From Aureivirga marina (lineage in GTDB: Bacteria; Bacteroidota; Bacteroidia; Flavobacteriales; Flavobacteriaceae): DNA of 58,329 bases. A program made the translations under genes and the position numbers. Positions within the stretch are counted from its first letter, which is position 1. Every line of letters begins with the position of its first letter. Positions 43,736 to 55,106 of this stretch are shown here, in pieces. The stretch covers positions 1-58,329 of the forward strand of contig NZ_JADPIB010000012.1 in the NCBI RefSeq assembly GCF_015767265.1, given 5' to 3'. Below the pieces are notes generated by a model. That model saw only the letters and a program-made list of their open reading frames with translations. It did no database searches and was not told the origin of the DNA.

Positions 43736-43758
43736 GAAAAAGTAAGCAAAAGCTTACT
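43736..43758 (-). terminator. Terminator overlapping the stop codon of the 30-residue gene
   Basis: AGTAAGC, a TTTT loop and GCTTACT on the minus strand are followed by TTTT. The TAA stop codon of the small gene is part of the left arm. Confidence 0.75.
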
Positions 43759-43846
43759 TCTTCTTCTTGTGTCTGTTTTGTCTCGCTCTTTTCTTACGTT
43801 TGTGCGTAGAGATTTTTGATCTCTTTCTTTTTTTACCACTTGGCAT
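43754..43846 (-). CDS. 30-residue highly basic peptide, candidate Bacteroidota ribosomal or RNA-binding protein
   Basis: A frame of 30 codons plus stop begins ATG at 43846. The product starts MPSGKKRKRSKISTHKRK and continues with Lys/Arg, Asn, His and a final KKKK, with 18 of its 30 residues being Lys or Arg. It begins 40 nt after the HU stop codon and its stop codon is built into a terminator hairpin, so it is the last gene of an HU message. As I recall, near-identical tiny genes occur next to HU and RNase G in other flavobacteria. A ribosome-associated role is likely from composition. I cannot say which named protein it is. Confidence 0.8.
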   Translation of the reverse strand: MPSGKKRKRSKISTHKRKKRARQNRHKKKK

Positions 43847-43886
43847 AATCTTAAATGTTTTAAGTTAATAAATTTATTTGAACTTT

Positions 43887-44183
43887 TTAGTCTTCTACAA
43901 CTTCTACTTTAGACTTTACTCCTTCAATGAATACTTTCGCTGGTTTGAAAGCAGGTATATTGTGAGCAGGTATTTTTATCGTTGTGTTTTTTGATATATT
44001 TCTTCCAGTTTTCTCAGCTCTTTTCTTGATGATAAAACTTCCAAATCCACGTAAATATACGTTATTACCGTTTTCTAGAGACTCTTTTACTTCTGCCATG
44101 AAAGCCTCAACAGTAGCTAATACATCAGCTTTTTCAATTCCAGATTTTTCTGAAATGTTCGATACGATATCTGCTTTAGTCAT
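43887..44183 (-). CDS. HU-family DNA-binding protein
   Basis: The 98-residue histone-like protein bends and compacts DNA as a dimer. It begins MTKADIVSNISEKSGIEKADV, has the conserved GFGSF turn (LRGFGSFIIKKRAEKTGRN) before the beta arm, and includes IPAHNIPAFKPAK, which gives the arm-tip proline. The length is close to the usual 90. The 30-residue basic gene follows in the same message. Confidence 0.95.
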   Translation of the reverse strand: MTKADIVSNISEKSGIEKADVLATVEAFMAEVKESLENGNNVYLRGFGSFIIKKRAEKTGRNISKNTTIKIPAHNIPAFKPAKVFIEGVKSKVEVVED

Positions 44184-44220
44184 TTTGTATGTATTTTTTT
44201 TATAATAAAATTAAAGGCTG

Positions 44221-44248
44221 CAAATATAAGCTTTTTAATCAACTTCAA
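44221..44248 (-). promoter_or_regulatory. Promoter of the HU gene
   Basis: TTG (44248-44246), 17 nt and TATATTTG (44228-44221) on the minus strand. The -7 box is 37 nt before the ATG, and the region is shared with the divergent mutY operon. Confidence 0.65.
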
Positions 44249-44315
44249 AAAGCTAAATGATTAAAATTTAATGATATAAAAGTATTAATATTGCATTTTC
44301 AAATTTTAGAGCTTT

Positions 44316-45380
44316 ATGTTTCATAAAATACTGTTAAAGTGGTACTTAGAAAATAAAAGATTTCTTCCGTGGCGCGAAACTTCAAATCCATATTACATTT
44401 GGATTTCAGAAATTATACTTCAACAAACAAAAATAGAGCAAGGTTTGTCCTATTATGAGAAATTTGTTTCGTCATTTCCTGAGGTAGAAAATCTGGCAAA
44501 TGCAGATGAAGAAACAATCTTAAAAATGTGGCAAGGTTTAGGATATTATTCTCGAGCTAGAAATCTTCATTTTTCTGCTAAATATATCGTAAATGAACTA
44601 AATAGCAATTTTCCAAACACTTATAAAGAAATCATCAAATTAAAAGGTGTTGGTGATTATACTGCTTCGGCTATTGCTTCTATTTGTTTTGATGAAAAAA
44701 CTGCTGTTGTTGATGGAAATGTTTATCGTGTTTTAGCTCGATATCTTGGAATTTATACACCTATTAATAGTACAAAAGGAATAAAATATTTTAAAGAAGT
44801 TGCACAATCTTTATTATGTAAAGAGAATCCAGGAACTTATAATCAAGCAATTATGGATTTTGGTGCAATTCAATGTAAACCTAAAAACCCACTTTGTGAT
44901 TCTTGTCCTTTTAATGATAGTTGTGTCGCCTTAGCTGAAAACAAAATTTCTGTTTTACCTGTTAAAGAAAAGAAAACAAAAATTTCAAAAAAACACTTTA
45001 ATTATATCATACCTATTAATCCTAAAAATCAAACTATTTTTGAAAAAAGAACTTCTAAAGGTATTTGGTTAAATATGTATCAATTTCCTCTTTGGGAATC
45101 AAAAAATGAAATTTTTGAAGATACTTTTGAGCCAAAATCGATTTTAGAAAACTATAATTTGACAATTGATTCTGTTTCTTTATTTAACCAAGAACCAATT
45201 GTTCATAAATTATCCCATCAACATATTTACACAAAATTCTGGATTTTAAACACTTACGATTCAAATAAGAATTTTCAAAATTGGGACGAAATTCATCAAT
45301 ATCCAGTTCCAATCTTAATCCATAATTTTATAAAAGAATTCGAACAAAAAAGAATTTTTAGTACATTTGATACTAAATAA
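44316..45380 (+). CDS. mutY: A/G-specific adenine DNA glycosylase MutY
   Basis: MutY removes adenine mispaired with 8-oxoguanine. The 354-residue protein has the helix-hairpin-helix LKGVGDYTASAIASICF with the catalytic Asp in TAVVDGNVYRVLARY. The 4Fe-4S cluster ligands are CKPKNPLCDSCPFNDSC. A C-terminal NUDIX-like domain (about residues 225-350) would recognise 8-oxoG. It is the first gene of mutY-ssb-gldE-gldD. Confidence 0.96.
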   Translation: MFHKILLKWYLENKRFLPWRETSNPYYIWISEIILQQTKIEQGLSYYEKFVSSFPEVENLANADEETILKMWQGLGYYSRARNLHFSAKYIVNELNSNFPNTYKEIIKLKGVGDYTASAIASICFDEKTAVVDGNVYRVLARYLGIYTPINSTKGIKYFKEVAQSLLCKENPGTYNQAIMDFGAIQCKPKNPLCDSCPFNDSCVALAENKISVLPVKEKKTKISKKHFNYIIPINPKNQTIFEKRTSKGIWLNMYQFPLWESKNEIFEDTFEPKSILENYNLTIDSVSLFNQEPIVHKLSHQHIYTKFWILNTYDSNKNFQNWDEIHQYPVPILIHNFIKEFEQKRIFSTFDTK

Positions 45381-45392
45381 ATTACAATCGCT

Positions 45393-45830
45393 ATGGCAGG
45401 AACTCTTAATAAAGTAATGTTGATTGGACATCTAGGTGATGATGTAAAAATGCATTATTTTGAAGAAGGAAATTCTTTGGGAAGATTTCCTCTTGCAACA
45501 AATGAAACTTATGTCAACAAAAAAACTGGTGAACGAATCACAAGTACAGAATGGCACAATATTGTTGTTCGAAATAAATTAGCTGAAATTTGTGAAAAAT
45601 ATTTATCCAAAGGAGATAAAGTTTATTGTGAAGGTCGAATAAAATCTAGACAATGGGAACAAGACGGTGTGACAAAATACACTACCGAAATTCACGTTAC
45701 AGATATGACATTCTTGACAACTAAAAAAGATTTAAATCAACCTAACGAAGAAGGATCTCAAAATGTGCCAGAAGACAATTCAGTTTTGAAACCTTCTCCT
45801 AAAAAGGAAGAAGACGATTTACCATTTTAA
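45393..45830 (+). CDS. ssb: Single-stranded DNA-binding protein
   Basis: The 145-residue protein has the OB fold start MAGTLNKVMLIGHLGDDVKMHYF and EWHNIVVRNKLAEICEKYLSKGDKVY. The C-terminal tail is disordered and acidic and ends DDLPF, the conserved hook for partner proteins. It protects single-stranded DNA in replication and repair. It lies 12 nt after mutY and 20 nt before gldE, an order also known from F. johnsoniae. Confidence 0.95.
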   Translation: MAGTLNKVMLIGHLGDDVKMHYFEEGNSLGRFPLATNETYVNKKTGERITSTEWHNIVVRNKLAEICEKYLSKGDKVYCEGRIKSRQWEQDGVTKYTTEIHVTDMTFLTTKKDLNQPNEEGSQNVPEDNSVLKPSPKKEEDDLPF

Positions 45831-45850
45831 TAACTTAAAACTATAATTAA

Positions 45851-47197
45851 TTGGACTCAGGACCCGCCAGTATTATTACATTATTCTTTAATTTTGATTG
45901 GATTGCTTTTATCGATCTAATCGCATTATTATTACTTTTAATTCTTTCTGCTTTAGTCTCTGGAGCTGAAGTTGCATTTTTTTCACTTTCTAGAGAAGAC
46001 TTAGATGAAGCAGGAAATTCTAATTCTACACAACAAAAACTTGTTGTAAAATTACTTGAAAAACCAAAAAAATTATTAGGTACCATTCTTATATTTAATA
46101 ATTTTATCAATATTTTAATTGTATTACTTCTTTCTTTTATTAGTTCTGTAATTTTTGCAGGAGAAGAAACTACTTTTACTATTTTATCTTGGAAAATTAG
46201 CTTTAAAACTATATTTGATATTGTTATCGCTACTTTTTTAATTTTACTTTTTGGAGAAGTTCTTCCTAAAGTTTATGCAAATAGAAATTCTCTAAAATTC
46301 GCCACAATGATGGCAATTCCTCTTAATTATCTAAATTGGATTTTACATTTTGTAACAAGCATTCTTCTTGCAATAACTAAAATCATTGAAAAAGGTTTAC
46401 AAAAAAATAAATCTGATATTTCTGTGGAAAGACTTTCTGAAGCTTTAGAACTTACTTCTAATAATGCAACAACTGAAGACGAACAACGAATTTTAGAAGG
46501 AATTGTTACTTTCGGAAATACAGATACAAGTCAAATTATGACTCCAAGAATCGATATTTGTGCAATTTCTGATGAAGATTCTTTTGAAAATGTTGTAGAT
46601 AATATTACTAAAAACGGATTCTCAAGAAACCCTGTTTATCATGAAAATATTGACGAAATTGTTGGTGTTCTTTATGCAAAAGATTTAATTCCTCACCTTC
46701 ATAAAAAACAATTCGATTGGAAAACTTTACTTCGAACTCCTTATTTCGTTCCAGAAAATAAAAAATTAGATGATTTATTAAGTGATTTCCAAGAAATGAA
46801 AAATCATTTAGCTATTGTTGTAGATGAATATGGAGGAACTTCTGGAATTATTTCTTTAGAAGATGTAATCGAAGAGATTGTCGGAGATATTACAGATGAA
46901 TTCGATAATGATGATTTATCTTATTCTAAACTTGATAGCAATAATTATGTTTTTGAAGGAAAAATTACTTTAAAAGATTTTTATAAAGTAATTGAAATTG
47001 ACGATACACCTTTTGAAGAAGCAAAAGGAGAAGCAGAATCTCTTGCTGGATTCATTTTAGAAGTTTCAGGTAGATTTCCTAAAAAGAACGAAAAAATAAA
47101 TTTTGAAAATTATACGTTTACTATTGAAAGCGTCGATAGAACTCGTATTAAACAAATCAAAGTAACAATCAAAAATGAAAAAAATACAACTGAATAA
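45851..47197 (+). CDS. gldE: Gliding motility-associated protein GldE (CorC/HlyC family)
   Basis: The 448-residue inner-membrane protein has an N-terminal DUF21 region with about four helices (LILSALVSGAEVAFFSLSRED), two CBS domains (about residues 210-330, MTPRIDICAI, AIVVDEYGGTSGIISLEDVIEEIVGDI) and a C-terminal CorC_HlyC domain. GldE is linked to gliding in F. johnsoniae, where it works with GldD. The start codon is TTG at 45851, as no ATG in frame precedes the conserved region. The gene overlaps gldD by 23 nt. Confidence 0.93.
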   Translation: MDSGPASIITLFFNFDWIAFIDLIALLLLLILSALVSGAEVAFFSLSREDLDEAGNSNSTQQKLVVKLLEKPKKLLGTILIFNNFINILIVLLLSFISSVIFAGEETTFTILSWKISFKTIFDIVIATFLILLFGEVLPKVYANRNSLKFATMMAIPLNYLNWILHFVTSILLAITKIIEKGLQKNKSDISVERLSEALELTSNNATTEDEQRILEGIVTFGNTDTSQIMTPRIDICAISDEDSFENVVDNITKNGFSRNPVYHENIDEIVGVLYAKDLIPHLHKKQFDWKTLLRTPYFVPENKKLDDLLSDFQEMKNHLAIVVDEYGGTSGIISLEDVIEEIVGDITDEFDNDDLSYSKLDSNNYVFEGKITLKDFYKVIEIDDTPFEEAKGEAESLAGFILEVSGRFPKKNEKINFENYTFTIESVDRTRIKQIKVTIKNEKNTTE

Positions 47198-47750
47198 AAT
47201 CTTTTCTTTTTTTATTCTAACTCTTTTCTTCATCAGTTGTAAAAACGATGAAGTTATTCCAAAACCAAATGGTTATTTAAGACTTTCTTATCCAAAACCT
47301 GATTATGTTTCTTTCGATGAGAATTGTCCTTATATCTTTGAATATTCTGACGAAGCTAGTTTCCGAATTAATCAAAGATGTTGGGGAGAAATTAAATACC
47401 CAAAGCTAAAAGCAACTATACATATTACCTATCGTCCTGTTCATAATAATTTGGATGATATTCTTCTTGATGTTGAAAAATTAACTTGGGAACATACACA
47501 AAAAGCAGACGCAATTAATACTCCTAAAGTTTTCGAAAATGCAGAAGAAAATGTTTATGGTAGTTTGATGAAAATCGATGGAAATGTTGCTTCAAATCTT
47601 CAATTTCATGTGACAGATAGCGTAAATCATGTTCTTTCTGGAGCTTTGTATTTTGAGGTTCGACCAAATTATGATTCTATTGTTCCAGCTGTGGATTATA
47701 TCCAAAAAGATATCCAACACCTTATGGAATCTGTACGCTGGAAAAATTAA
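47175..47750 (+). CDS. gldD: Gliding motility lipoprotein GldD
   Basis: The 191-residue lipoprotein has the signal and lipobox LFFISCKND (Cys22), followed by GYLRLSYPKPDYVSFDENCPYIFEYS, a segment typical of GldD. GldD is essential for gliding motility and type IX secretion in F. johnsoniae. Its start lies inside the end of gldE (23-nt overlap), which suggests translational coupling. Confidence 0.94.
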   Translation: MKKIQLNKIFSFFILTLFFISCKNDEVIPKPNGYLRLSYPKPDYVSFDENCPYIFEYSDEASFRINQRCWGEIKYPKLKATIHITYRPVHNNLDDILLDVEKLTWEHTQKADAINTPKVFENAEENVYGSLMKIDGNVASNLQFHVTDSVNHVLSGALYFEVRPNYDSIVPAVDYIQKDIQHLMESVRWKN

Positions 47751-47756
47751 ATAACG

Positions 47757-47793
47757 AAAAGGCTTGGAGAATGGGGATGATCTGAGCCTTTTT
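47757..47793 (+). terminator. Probable terminator after gldD
   Basis: AAAAGGCT (47757-47764) and AGCCTTTT (47785-47792) pair across a 20-nt loop, with a short T run. The long loop makes it weaker than other terminators here. Confidence 0.5.
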
Positions 47794-47873
47794 AATTTCT
47801 TTTTTACTTCTTTAAATTCCTCGTTACAAATCTTGTAGTTATTCGTTAAAATAGAAATATTAAATCTAATTCT

Positions 47874-48782
47874 ATGAAAACGAAATCTTTACTTTTTTTA
47901 CTTTTTATCACTTTTTCAGTTTTTTCTCAAAATGGAAAAATTCAATCTAAAAAACATCTAGATCTTTCTAAATTTAAATTTTGGAAAACTTTTACCAAAG
48001 AAGATGGGACTTTAAAAGAAAAATACAAACATCTTGATAAAATTGATTTCCATGTAATTTCTTATAAAAGTGATGAGCATATAGTGAGTGGAATTATTGC
48101 TGAACCAAAAAAAGAAGGAAAATTTCCTGTAATTATTTTTAATCGTGGAGGAAATAAAGAAATTGGAAATCGAGCAAAAATGAAAACACTTTTTTCCATG
48201 ATTCATGCTTCTTCTAAACTTGTCCAAGAAGGTTATATCGTCATTGCAAGTTGTTACAGAGAACAAGATGAATTTGGAGGAAATGATATTAATGATGTTC
48301 TTTATCTTACAGAAACAGTTAAAGAAATTGACAAAGCAGATTCTGATAAAATTGGAATGTTTGGTTGGTCTCGAGGTGGAATGATGACGTATCTTTCTTT
48401 GAAAATGTCTGATAAAATTAAAACTGCTGTTGTTGGAAATGGTGTTTCTGATTTAAAAGAAACCATACAAGAAAGACCAATGATGGAAGCTAAAGTTTAT
48501 GCTTTATTAATTCCTGATTATTTTAAAAATAAAGAACAAGAATTGAAAAATCGTTCTGTGATTCATTGGACAGAAGAATTAAATAAAGAAAGTAATTTAT
48601 TGATCTTATATGGAACAAAAGATAAAAGGGTAAATCCAAAACAAGCGGAAATTCTTGCTGAAAAATTAAGAGAAATTAATTATAATTTTGAAATTAAAAA
48701 ATTCGATACAGACCATAAATTTTCTGGAAAAGATGAAGAATTAAATACCATTTTAATTCAATGGTTTAAAGAAAATCTATAA
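47874..48782 (+). CDS. Secreted alpha/beta hydrolase (prolyl oligopeptidase-like serine hydrolase)
   Basis: The 302-residue protein has a signal peptide (to FSVFSQN, residue 20) and an alpha/beta-hydrolase fold. The nucleophile elbow is GWSRGGMM. The acid is probably in LYGTKDKRVNP and the His in DTDHKFSG near the C-terminus. HISYKSDEHIVSGIIAEP precedes the domain, as in S9 family peptidases and related esterases. The real substrate is not clear. It is monocistronic, with a strong terminator behind it. Confidence 0.88.
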   Translation: MKTKSLLFLLFITFSVFSQNGKIQSKKHLDLSKFKFWKTFTKEDGTLKEKYKHLDKIDFHVISYKSDEHIVSGIIAEPKKEGKFPVIIFNRGGNKEIGNRAKMKTLFSMIHASSKLVQEGYIVIASCYREQDEFGGNDINDVLYLTETVKEIDKADSDKIGMFGWSRGGMMTYLSLKMSDKIKTAVVGNGVSDLKETIQERPMMEAKVYALLIPDYFKNKEQELKNRSVIHWTEELNKESNLLILYGTKDKRVNPKQAEILAEKLREINYNFEIKKFDTDHKFSGKDEELNTILIQWFKENL

Positions 48783-48784
48783 AT

Positions 48785-48820
48785 AAAAAAGGCTACAACA
48801 TCTAAATTGTAGCCTTTTTT
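48785..48820. terminator. Bidirectional terminator between hydrolase and icd
   Basis: A perfect 14-bp inverted repeat (48785-48798 with 48807-48820, core GGCTACAA) has an 8-nt loop with an A run on one side and a T run on the other, between convergent genes. Confidence 0.9.
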
Positions 48821-48839
48821 TACTAAAAATTTATTAAGA

Positions 48840-51377
<2,538 letters not shown>

Positions 51378-51427
51378 AAAAAAATGATGAATCGTTTATA
51401 ATTTAAACAATTCAATCATTTTTTATA
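51378..51427 (-). terminator. Terminator of the RiPP gene cluster
   Basis: AAAAAATGATTGAATT (minus strand) pairs with the copy AATTC-ATCATTTTTT-like arm with one bulge, and a T run follows. It overlaps the end of the C39 exporter gene. Stem strength is moderate. Confidence 0.55.
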
Positions 51428-53654
51428 CTCCTAATTCTAATTGATTTTTTACAAGATTGAAATAATCACTTTTACTTTCAACAAGAGATTGATGATTTCC
51501 TTTTTCTACTATTTGACCATTTTTAAGAACGATTATTTGGTCAGCAGATTTTACTGTTGAAAGTCTATGTGCAATAATTACTACTGTTTTCCCTTGGAAA
51601 AACTCTTGTAAATTATTTTGTATTTGTTTCTCATTTTCAGCATCTAATGCACTTGTTGCTTCATCTAAGAAAATAAATTCTGGATCTTTATATACTGCTC
51701 TTGCAATTAAAATTCTTTGTTTTTGTCCACCGCTCAATTGAATTCCTGAATTTCCAATTTTAGTGTCAAATCCCATTGGAAGTGTTTTAATAAAATCTAA
51801 AATACAAGCAATTTCACAGGAATGCACAAGTTTATCATAATCTACTTCTTTGGATGAGATTGCAATATTATCAGCTATAGTTCCACTAAAAATATTTCCA
51901 TCTTGCATCACAATTCCGCATTTTTTCCTCCAAGAATTTGGGAGAATTCTATTGATATCAACGGAATCAATATTTATAGAGTCAAACTCTACATCATAAA
52001 AGGCTAAAAGCAGTTTTAATAAGGTAGTTTTTCCACTTCCGCTTGCACCTACAATAGCAGTTACAGAATCTTTTTGTATACTAAAGTTTATTTCATTTAA
52101 TACATAAGGACTAAATTTCCCTGGATATTTAAAAGATAAGTTTTTTATATCGATTTCCTTTATTTCATTTTGTGATACATCAACTTCTTTCTCTATATTT
52201 TCCTCTTTTGTTGAATAAACTTCATTGATTCTATCATTTGCTATTTTAGCATCTTGAGCTTCTCTTATGAATCCAATCATATTATTCATCGGACCAACTA
52301 ATTGTCCGACCACATAGGAAATACTTAAAAGTACACCCAGTGACATTTGATTTCCAATGATGAAATAGGCACAAATACCTATTGCTGTAATTTCTTTTAT
52401 TTTGGTTAAAAAGTTAACTCCAATTACTTGATAAGTATTTAAATAAAGAGATTTTAATTCTAATTCGTTCAGTTTATGTTGAATTTGAATAATCTTAGAA
52501 ATAAAATTATTTTGAGCATTATTAATTTTAATTTCTGGCATACTCATAATAAATTCATACACTTTATTTGAGTTTTCAGATTGTCTTAAAAACATTGCGT
52601 ATTCAAGAATTGCTCTCTTATTTAAAAAGAAAATAACCCAAATAAATGAAAGTGCACTTAAAACTAAATAAACAGCAAAAACGGTATAATTATAATACAT
52701 TAAAATTCCACCGAAAATTAAAATATTTAAACTATTTACTACAAGTTCCATCCCTTTCCACGTAACAAAGCTTTGAATTTTATTTTGATCACCAATTCTT
52801 TGTAAAGTTTCTGTATTCAATCTCGTATCAAAATAATTAATTGGTAGCTTTATCAATTTGAAAAGCATATTTTCCTTTAAATTCACACTCAAAGAAAAAT
52901 TAAATTTTGTCAATATCAGTCTACTGAAAAAATCGGATAAAAAATAGGAAATAAACAATACAACTTGTGCTAATAAGAAGTAAAATACAATATGTAAATT
53001 TTTAGCTATAACTCCCTGATCAATGATATTTTGAAAAATAAATGGAATTAACCAGTTTGCTACCAAACTTATCATCAGTAATCCAAATGCAATTAAATAT
53101 CTAAATTTATTTTGCTTCGTAAATTTTTTAACTTCTGAAAAAATTGGACTATTAAATAGTTTTTCCTTTTTTTCTTTCTCAATAATTATTTTATCAAAAT
53201 CAGCTTCAGGTTGTAATATAATTGCAATTCCTTTTTCACTATTTCCTTTCCAATTATTTTCAAATATATCTTCTTCAATTTTAATTTCACCATAAGCTGG
53301 ATCTGCCAAAATGAAGATTTTTGATTTCTTTTTGGTTTTATAATCTCTGTAAACAACAAAATGTTCTTGTTTCCAATATAAAATTACTGGAAAAGGAATA
53401 GTTTCAAGTTCTTCTGTTGTTAACTTAGTCACGACAGCTGAAAAACCAACTTTTTTAGCAACATCTACAATATCATTTATAGATACACCAACTCTTGTAA
53501 ATTCAAAAAATTTCTTTAAACTATTCAATTCTGTTTTTTTACCAAAATAGTTTGCAATCATGCACAAACAAGCTGCTCCACAATCTGTACTTGTAAGCTG
53601 ATGGTAAAAAGTAAATTTGTTTTTTTTATTAAACTGTTTGAATAATTTCATCAA
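51423..53654 (-). CDS. C39-peptidase-containing ABC exporter (bacteriocin/RiPP processing and export)
   Basis: The 743-residue inner-membrane protein joins three parts. The N-terminal C39 cysteine protease has the complete catalytic triad (C25 in STDCGAACL, H98 in EHFVVY, D118 in LADPAYG) and cuts leaders after Gly-Gly. Six transmembrane helices follow (about residues 165-460). The ATPase has Walker A GASGSGKTTLL, signature LSGGQKQRI and Walker B FIFLDEATSALD. It overlaps the end of the radical SAM gene by 26 nt, so they are coupled. No HlyD-type adaptor or TolC gene is adjacent, which is unusual for a Gram-negative exporter. It would remove the leader from the precursor at 55107 and move the product across the membrane. 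Confidence 0.95.
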   Translation of the reverse strand: MMKLFKQFNKKNKFTFYHQLTSTDCGAACLCMIANYFGKKTELNSLKKFFEFTRVGVSINDIVDVAKKVGFSAVVTKLTTEELETIPFPVILYWKQEHFVVYRDYKTKKKSKIFILADPAYGEIKIEEDIFENNWKGNSEKGIAIILQPEADFDKIIIEKEKKEKLFNSPIFSEVKKFTKQNKFRYLIAFGLLMISLVANWLIPFIFQNIIDQGVIAKNLHIVFYFLLAQVVLFISYFLSDFFSRLILTKFNFSLSVNLKENMLFKLIKLPINYFDTRLNTETLQRIGDQNKIQSFVTWKGMELVVNSLNILIFGGILMYYNYTVFAVYLVLSALSFIWVIFFLNKRAILEYAMFLRQSENSNKVYEFIMSMPEIKINNAQNNFISKIIQIQHKLNELELKSLYLNTYQVIGVNFLTKIKEITAIGICAYFIIGNQMSLGVLLSISYVVGQLVGPMNNMIGFIREAQDAKIANDRINEVYSTKEENIEKEVDVSQNEIKEIDIKNLSFKYPGKFSPYVLNEINFSIQKDSVTAIVGASGSGKTTLLKLLLAFYDVEFDSINIDSVDINRILPNSWRKKCGIVMQDGNIFSGTIADNIAISSKEVDYDKLVHSCEIACILDFIKTLPMGFDTKIGNSGIQLSGGQKQRILIARAVYKDPEFIFLDEATSALDAENEKQIQNNLQEFFQGKTVVIIAHRLSTVKSADQIIVLKNGQIVEKGNHQSLVESKSDYFNLVKNQLELGV

Positions 53655-54939
53655 TTTTTGCTTTAATTACTTTGTCTTTTTGAGCGTCATCAAATGAATA
53701 AACACAATAACCGTATTCACTATCTAAATTTTCCATTGCATGTTGTGTACAACCTCCATTACAGATTGCTAATAATCGACAATCTAAACATGGTTTATTT
53801 TTAAATTTAGAAGTCATTCTAGTTTCCATATAATTGTCATTCCAAATCAATACTCCTTCTTCATTAATAAATCCAGCTCTATCTTTTGATTTAAAATCTC
53901 TAGCCGTACATTTGAATAAATCACCATTATAGTTAATCACAGCGCTATTTCTTTTATCTGCATAACATGAATCAACAACATTATTTGCACTAAAAGAACC
54001 TCTTGCAACAAACCCTTTTTTCCTCATGATATCCATATTTCGATTCAATGTAATATCAAGATTGTCTACTTGTTCATTTTGCCAAACTCTATGAAAGTCT
54101 ATCAATAAATATTTTTTTACAATTTCTGGATCTAAATCGCTTAAATCATCAACAATCTTGTAAGTATCTTCTAAATTTTTGTCTGTGTAATTAATTCTAA
54201 GTCTTATGTGAAACTCATTTACAAGTAATTTTTTAATATTTTGAATTATTTCATCATAAGAACCTTTTGTTTTATTCACAAATCGAACTTTATCATGTTC
54301 TTCTCTATAACCGTCTAAAGTAATTTGAAGACTACAAGTAATTTCTTGTTCTTTAAAATAGTTGATAAAATCATCATCAATCAAATAACCATTTGTTGTA
54401 AAACTTATACTATAAATTTTATCATATTTGATTCCTTCATATTTTAAATGAGTCATAATTGGAATCACATTTCTCTTAAAATATAATAAAGGTTCTCCTC
54501 CAAAAAAGGAAAGCGAAAAATATTTCAGTTCTTCTTCTTGTAAAGTTCTTGTGATGAATTTATTAATTTTTTCAACCATACTAGATCCAAGTCTAGAACT
54601 TTTAATATGATCTTCATAGCAATACCAACATTTAAAATTACAATTCATCGTTGGATTTATTGTTAAATTGAATCGCTCTAGATTTTCATCGGTTTTTACT
54701 GAAAGCGCCTTTACCTTAGCAACTTCATCAATAGAAGTATCTATCACAAATTTATTTTCAACTAAATAATCATAAAATGTTGGATGAATTTCTTGTAAAT
54801 TTTCAATTCCTTCTTCAACGCCTGCATTTAATATTTCTTTTAAATCATTCTCTAAAAAAATCACTTTATTTTCAAATGAATTGTATAAAGCATATTTCTC
54901 TTGAAACGGTATTATCGAATTAAACTGACTGTATTTCAT
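53629..54939 (-). CDS. Radical SAM/SPASM peptide maturase
   Basis: The 436-residue protein has an N-terminal segment of about 90 residues, possibly for peptide recognition. The radical SAM core has the cluster motif CNFKCWYC (C100, C104, C107), SLSFFGGEPLLY for SAM binding and TTNGYLI. The C-terminal SPASM domain has seven cysteines at 325, 344, 384, 387, 393, 397 and 412, in the spacing C-x13-G-x4-C, then C-x2-C-x5-C-x3-C, then C, which is canonical for binding auxiliary Fe-S clusters. SPASM enzymes form thioether or C-C crosslinks in RiPP precursors. The precursor lies 167 nt upstream. Confidence 0.93.
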   Translation of the reverse strand: MKYSQFNSIIPFQEKYALYNSFENKVIFLENDLKEILNAGVEEGIENLQEIHPTFYDYLVENKFVIDTSIDEVAKVKALSVKTDENLERFNLTINPTMNCNFKCWYCYEDHIKSSRLGSSMVEKINKFITRTLQEEELKYFSLSFFGGEPLLYFKRNVIPIMTHLKYEGIKYDKIYSISFTTNGYLIDDDFINYFKEQEITCSLQITLDGYREEHDKVRFVNKTKGSYDEIIQNIKKLLVNEFHIRLRINYTDKNLEDTYKIVDDLSDLDPEIVKKYLLIDFHRVWQNEQVDNLDITLNRNMDIMRKKGFVARGSFSANNVVDSCYADKRNSAVINYNGDLFKCTARDFKSKDRAGFINEEGVLIWNDNYMETRMTSKFKNKPCLDCRLLAICNGGCTQHAMENLDSEYGYCVYSFDDAQKDKVIKAKIDEIIQTV

Positions 54940-54945
54940 AGTAAA

Positions 54946-54999
54946 CTAATTAAGGTGGTTTGGGAAATTTTTCACTATATCAATCAGCATTTCATACAT
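54946..54999 (-). CDS. Possible 17-residue leader ORF ahead of the maturase
   Basis: ATG at 54999 opens a frame of 17 codons (MYEMLIDIVKNFPNHLN) that stops 6 nt before the maturase ATG at 54939. It could couple or attenuate translation of the maturase, or be random. It has no clear ribosome binding site and no repeat of the precursor's features. I give it low weight. Confidence 0.2.
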   Translation of the reverse strand: MYEMLIDIVKNFPNHLN

Positions 55000-55063
55000 T
55001 AATCTTTAATGTAACATCTAAATTTTCAACATTAAATAAGTGAAATATTATTAATTAGAAATA

Positions 55064-55092
55064 AAAGAACATACCTAATAGGTATGTTCTTT
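55064..55092 (-). terminator. Terminator-like hairpin between precursor and maturase genes
   Basis: A perfect 12-bp stem (AAAGAACATACC with GGTATGTTCTTT) has a 5-nt loop. On the minus strand it is followed by TTTTATTT. It begins 14 nt after the precursor stop codon. Such a partial terminator lets the precursor be made in excess over the enzymes of the same operon. Confidence 0.82.
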
Positions 55093-55106
55093 CTTATTAA
55101 AGCTTA

